From Tritrichomonas musculus (taxonomy: Eukaryota > Parabasalia > Tritrichomonadida > Tritrichomonadidae): DNA of 64,000 nt. The notes under the pieces are model-generated. The model searched no databases. It was not told where the DNA came from and worked only from the letters and a program-made list of their open reading frames with translations. Shown one piece after another: positions 9,501-17,311 of the stretch. How positions within the stretch are numbered: position 1 is the stretch's first letter; every line of letters begins with the position of its first letter. The stretch is taken from assembly GCA_039105265.1 (NCBI GenBank), contig JAPFFF010000005.1:3209501-3273500 (forward strand). The letters are read 5' to 3'. The translations under genes were made by a program, and so were the position numbers.

Positions 9501-10573
9501 AGCCAATTTCTAAGCACAGTGACTTTTTGTCACAGTTTATCAAAAAAGAATATGAAAACATTAATACAAAAATAAAGGACTTGATCAAAGAAGATGAAAA
9601 AGAAGATAAAAATGAGAAAAAAGAAAACATCAATGAAAGTGAAAAAAATGATCAAAAGTTGCAAAAATTGGTAATGGTTGAATCAAATGTTATGGCACAA
9701 CTTTTTTATACAAATCAAAAACTTCTCTACCCATCAACAATGCCAATACAAATTGGTGTCGAAAACGAAATTAAAACTTTCCTTCCTAGATTCAATAAGC
9801 ATCTGGATATATTCTTTGATCTGTTTCCGAAATCCATTTTCAAAAGTGATAAAAAGAACGACAAAACAAAAACTCAGACAACTAATAAAATGGTAGTACC
9901 AACGACCCCATTTTCTAAAGATTTCTTCACAATAAGAGTTGAAATATCTGATGATTCAATAATTCACTCAAAAATATATCAAATAATTATCGATAATAAT
10001 CAAACGACTTTTATTGATGTTGCACAAATGATTGGAATTGATCCAAATGATCTCCAAACAGAGAAAAACATGAATTCAAAGCTTTTATATCGAATTTTAA
10101 TGATAACAAACGGGAAAATAGTAAAAACTGTTACTGACTATAAGACAAAAATACTTGAAAATGATAGGAAAAATTATGTTTTCAGATTTGAAAAAGTTCC
10201 TGATGAATCAAAAGGATCTTTAATGATCCGTGTTCATTATGGAATTTCCAACGATAAACTTCAGGCCAAATTATTTGGCGAGCCTTTTTACTTAACATTA
10301 CATGATGGTGAAAGTGAATCTTCACTTTTTCAAAGAATAAAGCAAAATTACATGAAATTTATGAAGCCTGATGAAAGCACGCAATTTGTTATAACTAACC
10401 CACAAATGCAAATATTGAAGGGATATGCAATTGATAAAGCTTTCTATGCTGCAATTGCTAACAATCCAAACTCATATTGCATATGCATTCTGATGAATAA
10501 TAAAGTTGACTTGAGAGAGATCATTTCAATGGAAAAAGCAAGTTCAAGAGGCCAATTGAAAATTTATACTTGA
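6557..10573 (+). CDS. Ubiquitin-specific protease, USP7/USP47-like (C19)
   Basis: A 1338-residue cysteine deubiquitinase. The Cys box (residues about 127-142) reads VGLSSQNSLCYLNSVLQML with the nucleophile Cys135; the usual G-N-T before the Cys is changed. The His box reads SGHYIEFSR with His510, followed by YWFKIDEKLV holding the third catalytic residue and a FDGNYG segment. That last segment resembles the end of the USP7 catalytic domain, and NAYMLLYV follows, as in USP7/UBP15. The roughly 700-residue C-terminal half fits the row of ubiquitin-like folds of USP7-type enzymes, but I cannot delimit them. Residues 1-115 could be a diverged MATH-like domain; this is weak. An insertion of more than 100 residues lies between the Cys and His boxes. 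A Lys/Glu-rich segment sits near residue 1020. It is expected to cleave ubiquitin from substrates in nucleus or cytosol. Confidence 0.85.
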   Translation: MTKFTEAIAEEPIDPDERLDEIYCHDGNSKITYIFSPEQSDDSFFLLKLTLVSKNWPLYAIIEIEIYSNQNMEKPSHKFCFNISQMNEKDEQKVLKTKLLTSDLYCGSYKKMNIKCQHFPTEEIPVGLSSQNSLCYLNSVLQMLFNIPKFRQIIFSFPIQNFNQKKPGIILALQRLFSQMSNSKCAQPGFIPSALELAKSFGWTHEDFSEEQDANEFLTIFLQKIFTLFSDYPDRIKELNRLFIGKALYNSNIEDFDTFSLPLKKDLDHSLKIWAHPNCKNIFSKFYFTIKKLIDFYYKKEPMPSEYQIFTDALVSFINKNQQQRDINNIIDTSDSNDMNMAQVSQSLVKILKENAIKKDSNPYLKFALMLQNLISAYKFQDINKDIPSETAKNLVITLINFSKNKDIIENIDGNEVLQQICNFYLDDKVEKYVNETNYLVETPHLFIFKISRFQENNGTFKKNNDFFSFPEYFSLKEYLLPQSNNNDNDEYEYELLSIISHSGEIDSGHYIEFSRNPVYKDYWFKIDEKLVTLVSKNDVFDGNYGENRAMPRSASENVSNVQNTPNRTIRCSPTAHPNPKSLAKPRHHVIEITKKKPIIHKFNAYMLLYVNKKYIKDIIDIDVEVPDPLKNLIIPQKAKIVQPSEPKMNMIHIMIPNSISSQIEEDHFCMMKSNIIEKCPIKIDRNKSKLSTIKDIYNIVLQELKFQFQIEEDKEDNENSYPFVLWTCLYGFKPNKPLYSLNERIEDGIKYYYDTFILVQSKDKNYIDKPFSINDRLFYTLFFDPYHPNDCKYIGLILLNISLNITTVYAEIMDKLKKAGIQADKQKVLNEDQPIEVFYESQPLVANHLRSNQCLSNAFNQNSSNLIVQFSYLVDLMNEEDHSLCNSFNYEDGKSYTKYMMMLTPDEKKAPPFNPIFIEYYYKMHFNSFDLTFHRISTGDHVTLKVPRATTMDELSRILYKIFIEFESARKTKNNVLISMQPISKHSDFLSQFIKKEYENINTKIKDLIKEDEKEDKNEKKENINESEKNDQKLQKLVMVESNVMAQLFYTNQKLLYPSTMPIQIGVENEIKTFLPRFNKHLDIFFDLFPKSIFKSDKKNDKTKTQTTNKMVVPTTPFSKDFFTIRVEISDDSIIHSKIYQIIIDNNQTTFIDVAQMIGIDPNDLQTEKNMNSKLLYRILMITNGKIVKTVTDYKTKILENDRKNYVFRFEKVPDESKGSLMIRVHYGISNDKLQAKLFGEPFYLTLHDGESESSLFQRIKQNYMKFMKPDESTQFVITNPQMQILKGYAIDKAFYAAIANNPNSYCICILMNNKVDLREIISMEKASSRGQLKIYT

Positions 10574-10637
10574 AATTTTATCATGTAGCGAAATGATATT
10601 ATTTTATATTTATTGTTTATTTTTAAATATGATTTGT

Positions 10638-10640
<3 letters not shown>

Positions 10641-10714
<74 letters not shown>
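10641..10714. repeat. 74-base poly-T tract
   Basis: An uninterrupted run of 74 T lies 68 bases after the USP stop codon. Read on the minus strand it is a poly-A tail following a unique AT-moderate sequence (about 10715-10800), as a retroposed transcript would look. Simple slippage expansion or an assembly artefact are alternatives. Confidence 0.8.
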
Positions 10715-10715
<1 letters not shown>

Positions 10716-10832
10716 AAATCGGATTTGCCCGCAACAGTTAAGGTCAAAATTGGCCTTTATCGTTCTTCAGAAAATAAAAGCTTGGACCAATTCTAACTTA
10801 AAAAAAAATAATTCGTTTATAATATATATATA

Positions 10833-10857
10833 GAGTGTCGGGAAAAAGTGGGTTTCA
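10833..10857 (+). repeat. Left terminal inverted repeat of pogo-type element
   Basis: Exact reverse-complement match over 25 bases to 13042-13066; the match ends just after GGGTTTCA, where the two arms diverge. Confidence 0.93.
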
Positions 10858-11312
10858 TATCACATTTTTAATTCAAATATTCAATTTAAATTCAATACTT
10901 TTTTAAAAATTGAATAAAAAACTTTAAAAATTCAAAAGAATTAAATTTTTTTAAAAAAAACTGATTATTATTACAAAACGATCTTTGAATTGGCTTGTAA
11001 TGCATATAAATAGCATTTTGATAACTTTTTTACAAAAAATGAAGAATATGATATTCGATTTGATTATTTTTTTTTTCGATATATTGGCTATTTTATAGTT
11101 TAAAACACTTGAAATCTTTATTCAATTTCGGCAAAGCTATTAATTTGAAGAATTGAGAAAAAAGTTTTAATAATATTCTTTATTAGATCATCCAAAGTAG
11201 TTCAACAGCTGTATAAAATAAAGTGAATTATAATAAAAAAATTAATAATAAAAATAAATTAATAGAGAATTAAAAATTTAGGTTTTTAATTAAGATGTAA
11301 TAAATCATTATT

Positions 11313-12698
11313 TCAATTATCATCATTTTTATTCTTTTTTTGCTTGTTTATGAATGCTGGAATTGGAATTCTATAACTTTTATTTGTTTCTTGCGACTTT
11401 TTTTTCTGGAAAATGTATAATTGTTTTGGTGAAATCGGTAAATGAGATTGAATCAAATGTTCGATGTATTCAATTGTATAATGCCTTATTCTTGAGCATA
11501 ATAAAATGTTAAAAGTTGCAAAAACTTGAACACATGAAATGTTTACAAATTGAACTTGAGAATCTATTCCAATACATCTAAATGCTGCTCGGCAACTCAA
11601 CGATGTTGTAGCCTGTATCAATGAATTGTGAATGCGTATGATTTGATTAGTTTGTCTTGTGAGATTGTGGTTATAACGATAATTGGACATGAATCTTTTG
11701 GCAGTAGCAAATATCCCCAAGTCAAGGGGCTGGGTTTGTTCTGAAGAATGTGCGGGTAATATATGGATAATTAAATTTTCATTTGAAAGATCAATATTTT
11801 CAAGGATATTAATATGAGCCCCCAAACCGTCATAAATTAATAAGGCAGGGCCGAAATAATTAAATGCTTCTCTTGTTTCATGCAATTTTGGTAAAAAAAC
11901 TGAGGTAAACCAATGAGAAAAGGCATCATAATTTATAAATCCACTTTCAGTATGGACTATTTGAAAAGATTCTGGGGATAAATGGTCAAATATTTCTGAA
12001 TCTACTGAGCTTCTTTGAACGACATATTGAGGTTTGCAAAACAAACCGTAAGGATTTATACAAGCTAGACATGTAGCATGCTTAGTGGCTCTTGAAACTG
12101 GAAAAGGAGCAGATGTTTTATTGTAATTGATAGGAACTATTACTGAATGTCTTTGGGCATCTGCAAAATCTGAGTGCCCCATTTCGTCCAGATTGAATAC
12201 AAATTGCAGAGGAATTCCTTTAACCTTTCTGCTTAATAAATTAATGTTATTCTCTATATCTTCAATATTAACATTAAGTCGTGAGTCTTCTAATGGCACT
12301 CCAAGCACACTTTTAAAAAGAGAACTAAAATTATTTCTAATTAAATGTCTAACTGTATCGGAGTATAGATTTTTTCTAAAATTCTCATTAATAAACTTGA
12401 TGATGTCGTCATAAGATGGATAAATTTCTACTGCATGCAATCTTTTAATTTCTTTTTCTAGAAGTGACAACTCGGCATCATTTAGTTTTGATGGTCTTCC
12501 ATCTATTCCTTCACCACGGAGGAATTTCTGATGATCTTTCCTTACAAGCTGTCTTGAAACTCCAATGACATCTGCTATTTTCTGATATGAAACATTTATT
12601 GTATCATTTTTCATCCATTGACAGATTAATCCCACTTGTTCAACAAATGATGTTGACATTTGGAATTCTTGTGATTGAACAATTTGATTGAATAGCAT
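11313..12698 (-). CDS. DDE transposase, pogo/Tigger type (DDE_1)
   Basis: A 461-residue transposase inside the transposon. Residues about 36-60 form a helix-turn-helix (SYQKIADVIGVSRQLV) for binding the terminal repeats. The catalytic triad is Asp171 (in FNLDEMGHSD), Asp290 (in LLIYDGLGAH) and Asp326 (in QPLDLGIF), with 35 residues between the last two; the P-L-D-x-G-x-F signature is typical of the pogo/Tigger DDE_1 group. No stop or frameshift interrupts it, so it could be active. The start is the first ATG after the right-hand subterminal DNA. The Lys/Asn-rich C-terminus is probably a non-specific tail. Confidence 0.93.
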   Translation of the reverse strand: MLFNQIVQSQEFQMSTSFVEQVGLICQWMKNDTINVSYQKIADVIGVSRQLVRKDHQKFLRGEGIDGRPSKLNDAELSLLEKEIKRLHAVEIYPSYDDIIKFINENFRKNLYSDTVRHLIRNNFSSLFKSVLGVPLEDSRLNVNIEDIENNINLLSRKVKGIPLQFVFNLDEMGHSDFADAQRHSVIVPINYNKTSAPFPVSRATKHATCLACINPYGLFCKPQYVVQRSSVDSEIFDHLSPESFQIVHTESGFINYDAFSHWFTSVFLPKLHETREAFNYFGPALLIYDGLGAHINILENIDLSNENLIIHILPAHSSEQTQPLDLGIFATAKRFMSNYRYNHNLTRQTNQIIRIHNSLIQATTSLSCRAAFRCIGIDSQVQFVNISCVQVFATFNILLCSRIRHYTIEYIEHLIQSHLPISPKQLYIFQKKKSQETNKSYRIPIPAFINKQKKNKNDDN

Positions 12699-13041
12699 CT
12701 ATTCGATTAGATCTCCTTTGAACGGATTTATGATATCTTTTGGACCTTTTAATTCCTTGCTGCTTGCCATTAATGTTAAAAGTGAGATTATAAAATTTTC
12801 TTGTGAATTGTTTCAATGCATATTTCTTTCGTTTCTTTCAATTTTCAATAAAAAGATAACAATTTTTCTAAGGAATATTTCAATATAAATTTCAATTATA
12901 TTTCAATTTTTTATTAAACCTCTTTTAAAAAGCTGAAATTTTTATCAAAAGAATGAAACCTACTTACACTTTTTCAGAGAAATTGCTAAAAGTCTTTGAA
13001 ATTTGAATGCTAAAAGTGATGTGAAACCGGCTTAATCCTAT

Positions 13042-13066
13042 TGAAACCCACTTTTTCCCGACACTC
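13042..13066 (-). repeat. Right terminal inverted repeat of pogo-type element
   Basis: Exact reverse complement of 10833-10857, followed by the TA target duplication. Confidence 0.93.
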
Positions 13067-13068
13067 TA

Positions 13069-14023
13069 TATATATAAAAGCATGAGTAGCTTACTCATGG
13101 TATTTTTTGCGAAAAATAATAACGCAAATTACTTTAAAAAAAATATACGAACTTTCAACCACTATCTCAAAGCTACAAGATAAGCTTGATTATTATATTC
13201 GTGAAAATATCAATAACGTCAATTCAATAATCAAACTGCAAAATGAGAGTAATAACTTAAGAATACGACTAATCCCTCAATCAAGAGAACAAAATTGCAA
13301 TTGAAATTAGTGCATGTTCATCTATTTTTGAGGCGAAAAGAGTCCAAGCTTTGAAAATATTTGAATTGCAATTGAAATTAGTGCATGTTCCTTTCAAATT
13401 AATGCATAAAATTTTACTCAAAAAGATCTAATATATTGATATTGAAAAGAATTTCTCCGAATAAATCATTATTTTAATTATATATAATATATCTTCAATT
13501 TAAATATATAATAAAATTAAAAAATAAAAACAAAATTTTATCATCAAAATTCATAGAATTTTTTTGATTTGACTTATTGAAAAAGTTGATAGAAAAAGGA
13601 ACAAAAAGACACAATAGATTTTATTAAATCATAAAAAATGACAGCAATATAATAAATTTATATCAAAAAATTGATTTAATTAACATACTTTGCTCGTCAA
13701 AAGGATTTGGAAAAGAAAGATTTTTTATTAATAAGTTGAATGTATGCACTAAAATTTGAAAAAAATGTGTACTAATCTCGAACCATATAATATTTTATAT
13801 ATCTATATTCTAATAACTTCAAATTTTACATTTAGATTTTTTTTCTTTAAAAAAAATGCAATGAATTCCTCTGAAATTGACCCATAGCAAAAACAACGAT
13901 AGAATATAAAAAGGTCAATTTCCAATGGCCAAATTTAAACTACATTTATATTTGACCTTAGTGATATGGGTCTGGTGAAATGCTACGGTTCTGATGAAAG
14001 AACGTTATTAGTTACAATTTTTC
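13069..14023. other. Gene-free accessory DNA
   Basis: No supported gene. It holds a perfect hairpin at 13081-13099 (CATGAGTA, three bases, TACTCATG). It also has a direct repeat of about 25 bases (TTGCAATTGAAATTAGTGCA and on) at about 13295-13319 and 13366-13390. A 65-residue coiled-coil-like frame (13107-13304) is too short and isolated to support as a gene. Confidence 0.45.
13081..13099. repeat. Perfect 8-bp hairpin next to transposon end
   Basis: CATGAGTA and its reverse complement are separated by GCT, 15 bases outside the transposon's right end. It may belong to the older sequence into which the transposon inserted. Confidence 0.5.
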
Positions 14024-14277
14024 TATTTAAGGTACAAATCCAGTAGGTTATTTTTTGAAAAGGAGAACGTTAAATATTTGAATAGTTGCATGTCTCAGAA
14101 AAAGTTTAAATTGACTAGGTTTGTTTTTGACACTTATTTTACAATTTAAACAAATTTTATGACATGCTATATGAAATGAATGAAAATAATCGTTTTTTAT
14201 TTAACATGTCATTTTATTCTTTCCCAATGTCAAAAAAAATTGCGGTTACTAAACGTACTGGATTTGTACCTTAAATA
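14024..14277. mobile_element. MITE-like element with TA-flanked inverted repeats
   Basis: TTTAAGGTACAAATCCAGTA at 14026-14045 is matched by its reverse complement ending at 14275; the match extends a few bases further inward with one mismatch. A TA flanks each end (14024-14025, 14276-14277). The 250-base interior has no coding capacity. Size, termini and TA flanks fit a non-autonomous Tc1/mariner-type element. Its termini differ from those of the nearby pogo-type transposon, so a different transposase would have moved it. Confidence 0.65.
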
Positions 14278-14779
14278 AACAAAAAAATTAAAATAAACAA
14301 AAAAACTATAAAATATATGCATAAAATGAGTTCTTTTTTGAGATATTAATAAAAATAAATTGACAAGGTTTGTTAGGTCCACGAAAAGTCCATGAAAAGT
14401 GCATTTATCCCGGACTTTTAACAAGTCTACATAAATGTTTTTTGTATTTTGAAATTCAATTAATAATTAATATCATTCTTGGGATCTATGTATGTTCAAA
14501 AAGAATCTTATGTTTTCTTCATGAAAGATGATTTGTTTAAGTTTTGAAAAGAAATCTATTTCGAAAATAATAAAAGGCCACTTTTTGATCATGGCTTTTT
14601 TTATTTATGTCTTTATCACTATGATAAGCTTGTCGAACTTTTATTGTAAAAAAAAGAAAATTGATTGAAAACAAAATAAAATAATATCCAGATATTCGAA
14701 AAGCATCAGAAAAGAATGAAATCGAAGTTATTTATCATTACTTATTACAAATGCAAGAAGCAACTGATGCTTTAAAATA
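14278..14779. other. Gene-free DNA left of the LRR remnant
   Basis: About 500 bases of AT-rich DNA without a supported frame. It has some patches of moderate complexity, perhaps the worn 3' end of the adjacent LRR pseudogene. Confidence 0.35.
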
Positions 14780-15860
14780 AAACAAATTTCAATTCCTTCT
14801 TCAGTAACTTCAATTGAATATAATGCTTTCAAAAAGTGCTCATCGTTAAAACAAATCAAAACTCCCTATTCAATTGAAGAAGATGAAAAAGAATATTTCG
14901 ATGATATTCCTTCTTCTTCAACTGAAGTCACAGCAAATATTCATCATTGATAGAAATCATTCTTCAAAAGCACATTATCCAATTGAAACATCCTTTGAAA
15001 GCTAAATCTCCAATTGAAGTTACAGAAGAAGGAATTGTGATTTGTGTTAATGATGAGCAATCACTAAAAGCACCAGTTTCAATTGATGATACAGATGAAC
15101 AATTAGAGAAAGCACTACCATCAATACAAGTTACAGATGAAGGAATCGTGATTTCTTCCAATGATTCACAATTTTTGAAAGCCAAACCATCAATATAAGT
15201 TAAATAATTTCGATTTGTGATAATGATGATCATCCAGCAAAAGAACTATATCCAATTCCAGTTTACAGAAGAAGGAATGATGATTTGTGCTAATGATGAA
15301 CAATTGTTGAAAACTTCTTCATTAATACAAGTTTACATAAGAATGAATTGTGATTTGTGCTAATGATGAACGATTGTAGAAAACTTCTTCATTAATACAA
15401 GTTTACATAAGAATGAATTATGATTTGTGCTAATGATGAACGATTGTAGAAAACTTCTTCATTAATACAAGTTTACATAAGAATGAATTATGATTTGTGC
15501 TAATGATGAACAATTGTAGAAAACTTCTTCATTAATACAAGTTTACATAAGAATGAATTATGATTTGTGTTAATGATGAACATCCTAAAGTTACATAAGT
15601 ATCGATTTCTGCTACGGAAAAAGGAGTTTCGGTTTGTGCTAATGATTTGCATGAAGCAAATGCATGTTTTTCAATACAAGGCACAGAGGCAGGTGATGAA
15701 AATGTGACTTGTGCCAATGATTCACATAATATAAAAGCATCCTTCTCTTATTCCTGTTTCAGAAGAAGGAATTATAATTTGTGCTAATAATGAACATTGT
15801 CTAAAAGCACATTCTCCAATTGAAGTTACAGAAGAAAGAATTAAAACTTGCTTTAATAAA
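14780..15860 (-). pseudogene. Decayed BspA-like leucine-rich-repeat surface protein gene
   Basis: Read on the minus strand, several stretches translate to the 23-residue LRR_5 (BspA/TpLRR) repeat: SSLTQITIPSSVTSIGD and LAFKGC-type units are clear between about 14964 and 15233, and weaker ones occur around 15532-15717. Trichomonads carry hundreds of BspA-like genes whose products are thought to sit at the cell surface. Here frames are short and interrupted, and no start, signal peptide or membrane anchor can be found, so this is a host-gene remnant. Repeats of the normal 69-base period occur around 15010-15190, and a 70-base array follows at 15261-15585. Its ends are approximate. Confidence 0.8.
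15261..15585. repeat. 70-base tandem array inside LRR remnant
   Basis: Four full units starting at 15261, 15331, 15401 and 15471 and a partial fifth at 15541, nearly identical in the middle three. The period is 70, one more than the 69 bases (23 codons) of the parent LRR repeat: units begin GTTTACA where the parent has GTTACA. An array whose period is not a multiple of three cannot have been kept as coding repeats, so it most likely spread after the gene had died. Confidence 0.9.
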
Positions 15861-15959
15861 TAAAAATATACAATCTCGACATCATTTAAATATCTTGAGT
15901 TATTTCATTTTCAATCGATTCTATTTTCTTCAAAAAAGTTTGTCATAATGGTAGATGTT

Positions 15960-16846
15960 AATATATAAAAGTAGCCATGATCAATGGTTGTATCCAATGA
16001 TGGACGTAGTTATGGTATTTGATGCAATTTGTATTTTCAAATATCATTGTGATGGCATTTAATAGACTCAATCAAACATTCTACATAATTTTCAACTCCA
16101 TTTGAATCATCTCTGCATTTTTTTGAATGAATTGCATAAAGCAACAATGATGGAGTGACTTCTGCTTCGCTGATTAACAAATATTGATAAATTTGAATCG
16201 AACCAAATTAACGCTGCATTCTCGTTGAAAATCAGAAATGGATTCGTCTCAAAAATTGATGGTAAAATTATCACTCGATAAATGAATATTTTGGCGGTTT
16301 ACATATTCAATGAATTCTTCGACTGAATCTTGACGAATTAGAGAACAAATGCATGAATCATTTTCGCCTTCTTGACATTTCATTTCATAACTGCAAAAAA
16401 AAAAAAAAAAAAATTCGGATTTTTTAACAAATTTAATTTCAAAAAAGGTTGGTCTTTAGCTTGAAAATCTTCAAGTTTTGGAATGAAAAAGTGATAATAT
16501 CGGCTTCCGTTATTTTCAACTTTGTCAATCATCTCTGAGTAAATTTCATAGGAAATTGTTATGGCGCCATTTTGTAATAGAAATGTAAACAATCTTTTTG
16601 CTGCTTTCAAAAAATTGAAATATTTCGATATCTGTCAAGGCTTGCTTTATTTTGATCTTTAAAATAATTCAGGAGTTGGTTCTTTCTTTCATTGAAATGT
16701 TGATCACGGTGATGATTTTCACAAAAGTTTGTGATTATTTCTCGAAATTGGAGCATTTCTTCTCTATCTCCTGCAATTATAAGTCGACTTATAATATCAT
16801 CAATTAATTGGAGCGATTTCTTCCTGAATTCGTACCCAAAAATCAA
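15960..16846 (-). pseudogene. Decayed DUF3447/ankyrin-family gene
   Basis: Minus-strand translations in more than one frame resemble the DUF3447-containing proteins (often with ankyrin repeats) that are numerous in trichomonads. One patch has the ICSLIRQDSVEEFIEYVNR motif (about 16300-16370) and another the ECLIESIKCHHNDI motif (about 16040-16090) in the expected order, with upstream fragments at 16380-16610 and 16607-16846. Frames are broken by stops and a shift, and a run of 19 A (16395-16413) lies inside the region. No ATG opens the most upstream fragment. Ends are approximate. Confidence 0.65.
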
Positions 16847-16896
16847 CTCAATTCAAATTTTTAAAATAAACGGTCGCTATTCTTTTTTTAAAAAAA

Positions 16897-16967
16897 TGCA
16901 TCGCCCGGGAATCGGACCCGGACCCCCACCTTGGCAAGGTGAAATTCTACCATTAGACCAGCGATGC
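16897..16967 (-). tRNA. tRNA-Gly (GCC)
   Basis: A 71-base cloverleaf on the minus strand. The acceptor stem GCATCGC (16961-16967) pairs with GCGATGC (16898-16904), followed by discriminator A at 16897. The D-arm carries the A-box TGGTCTAATGG, the anticodon loop reads TTGCCAA (anticodon GCC) between CACCT and AGGTG, and the T-arm has GGTCCGATTCC as B-box. Six T follow immediately as a Pol III terminator. No intron; CCA is not encoded. Confidence 0.97.
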
Positions 16968-17311
16968 TTCTGGAAACTAAAATAAAGTAATATTAAAAAA
17001 TAAATTTTAAGCATTATGAATTAGTTTCCTGAAATAAACACTCTTTTTATAGGCAGAAAGAACATAAAAATAGCGTTATTATCAATGATAATTTATCATT
17101 AAATATGAATATACCGCTTTAAAAGATCTTAACTCTTAAAGAATTTCTGATATTAAAATCGAATATTTCATTTATTTAATTAATTTTAAAGATTATTTCA
17201 TCATATTACAAAATGATAAAAAAGATATTTTCATATACATATTTTTATTTTAATTCAAATTAATTCAACAATAGCAATATTTAATTACAACATAATGAAA
17301 ATAAATTGCAA
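16968..17311. other. Intergenic spacer between tRNA and Dsc3-like gene
   Basis: 344 bases of AT-rich DNA with nothing recognisable; it contains the 5' flank of the tRNA and the 3' flank of the minus-strand gene. Confidence 0.5.

Larger units (their letters stand above)
10833..13066 (-). mobile_element. Complete pogo/Tigger-type (Tc1/mariner superfamily) DNA transposon
   Basis: A 2234-base element with matching 25-base terminal inverted repeats (10833-10857 and 13042-13066, both starting GAGTGTCGGGAAAAAG from the outside inward). A TA dinucleotide flanks each end (10831-10832, 13067-13068), inside a (TA)n tract that is a natural target. It carries one intact transposase gene on the minus strand, with 480 bases of non-coding DNA on the left and 368 on the right. 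Identical TIRs and an unbroken gene indicate recent insertion. Plain cut-and-paste transposons of this group use TA target sites. Confidence 0.93.

Noticed and set aside
10593-10796. Frame with a run of Phe after the USP gene
   Set aside because: It is only the translation of the 74-base poly-T tract.
11313-12698. Transposase as a Polinton or retroviral-type integrase
   Set aside because: The DDE spacing, P-L-D-x-G-x-F motif and short TA-flanked TIRs fit a plain pogo/Tigger DNA transposon; no polymerase, protease or capsid gene lies nearby.
14947-15198. Plus-strand 83-residue repeat protein (EVTEEGIVI-type units)
   Set aside because: The minus strand gives the known BspA LRR motif; the plus-strand repeat is its complement, lacks context and ends quickly.
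15261-15585. CRISPR-like array with 70-base period
   Set aside because: Units are identical along their whole length, with no variable spacers, and derive from an LRR coding repeat.
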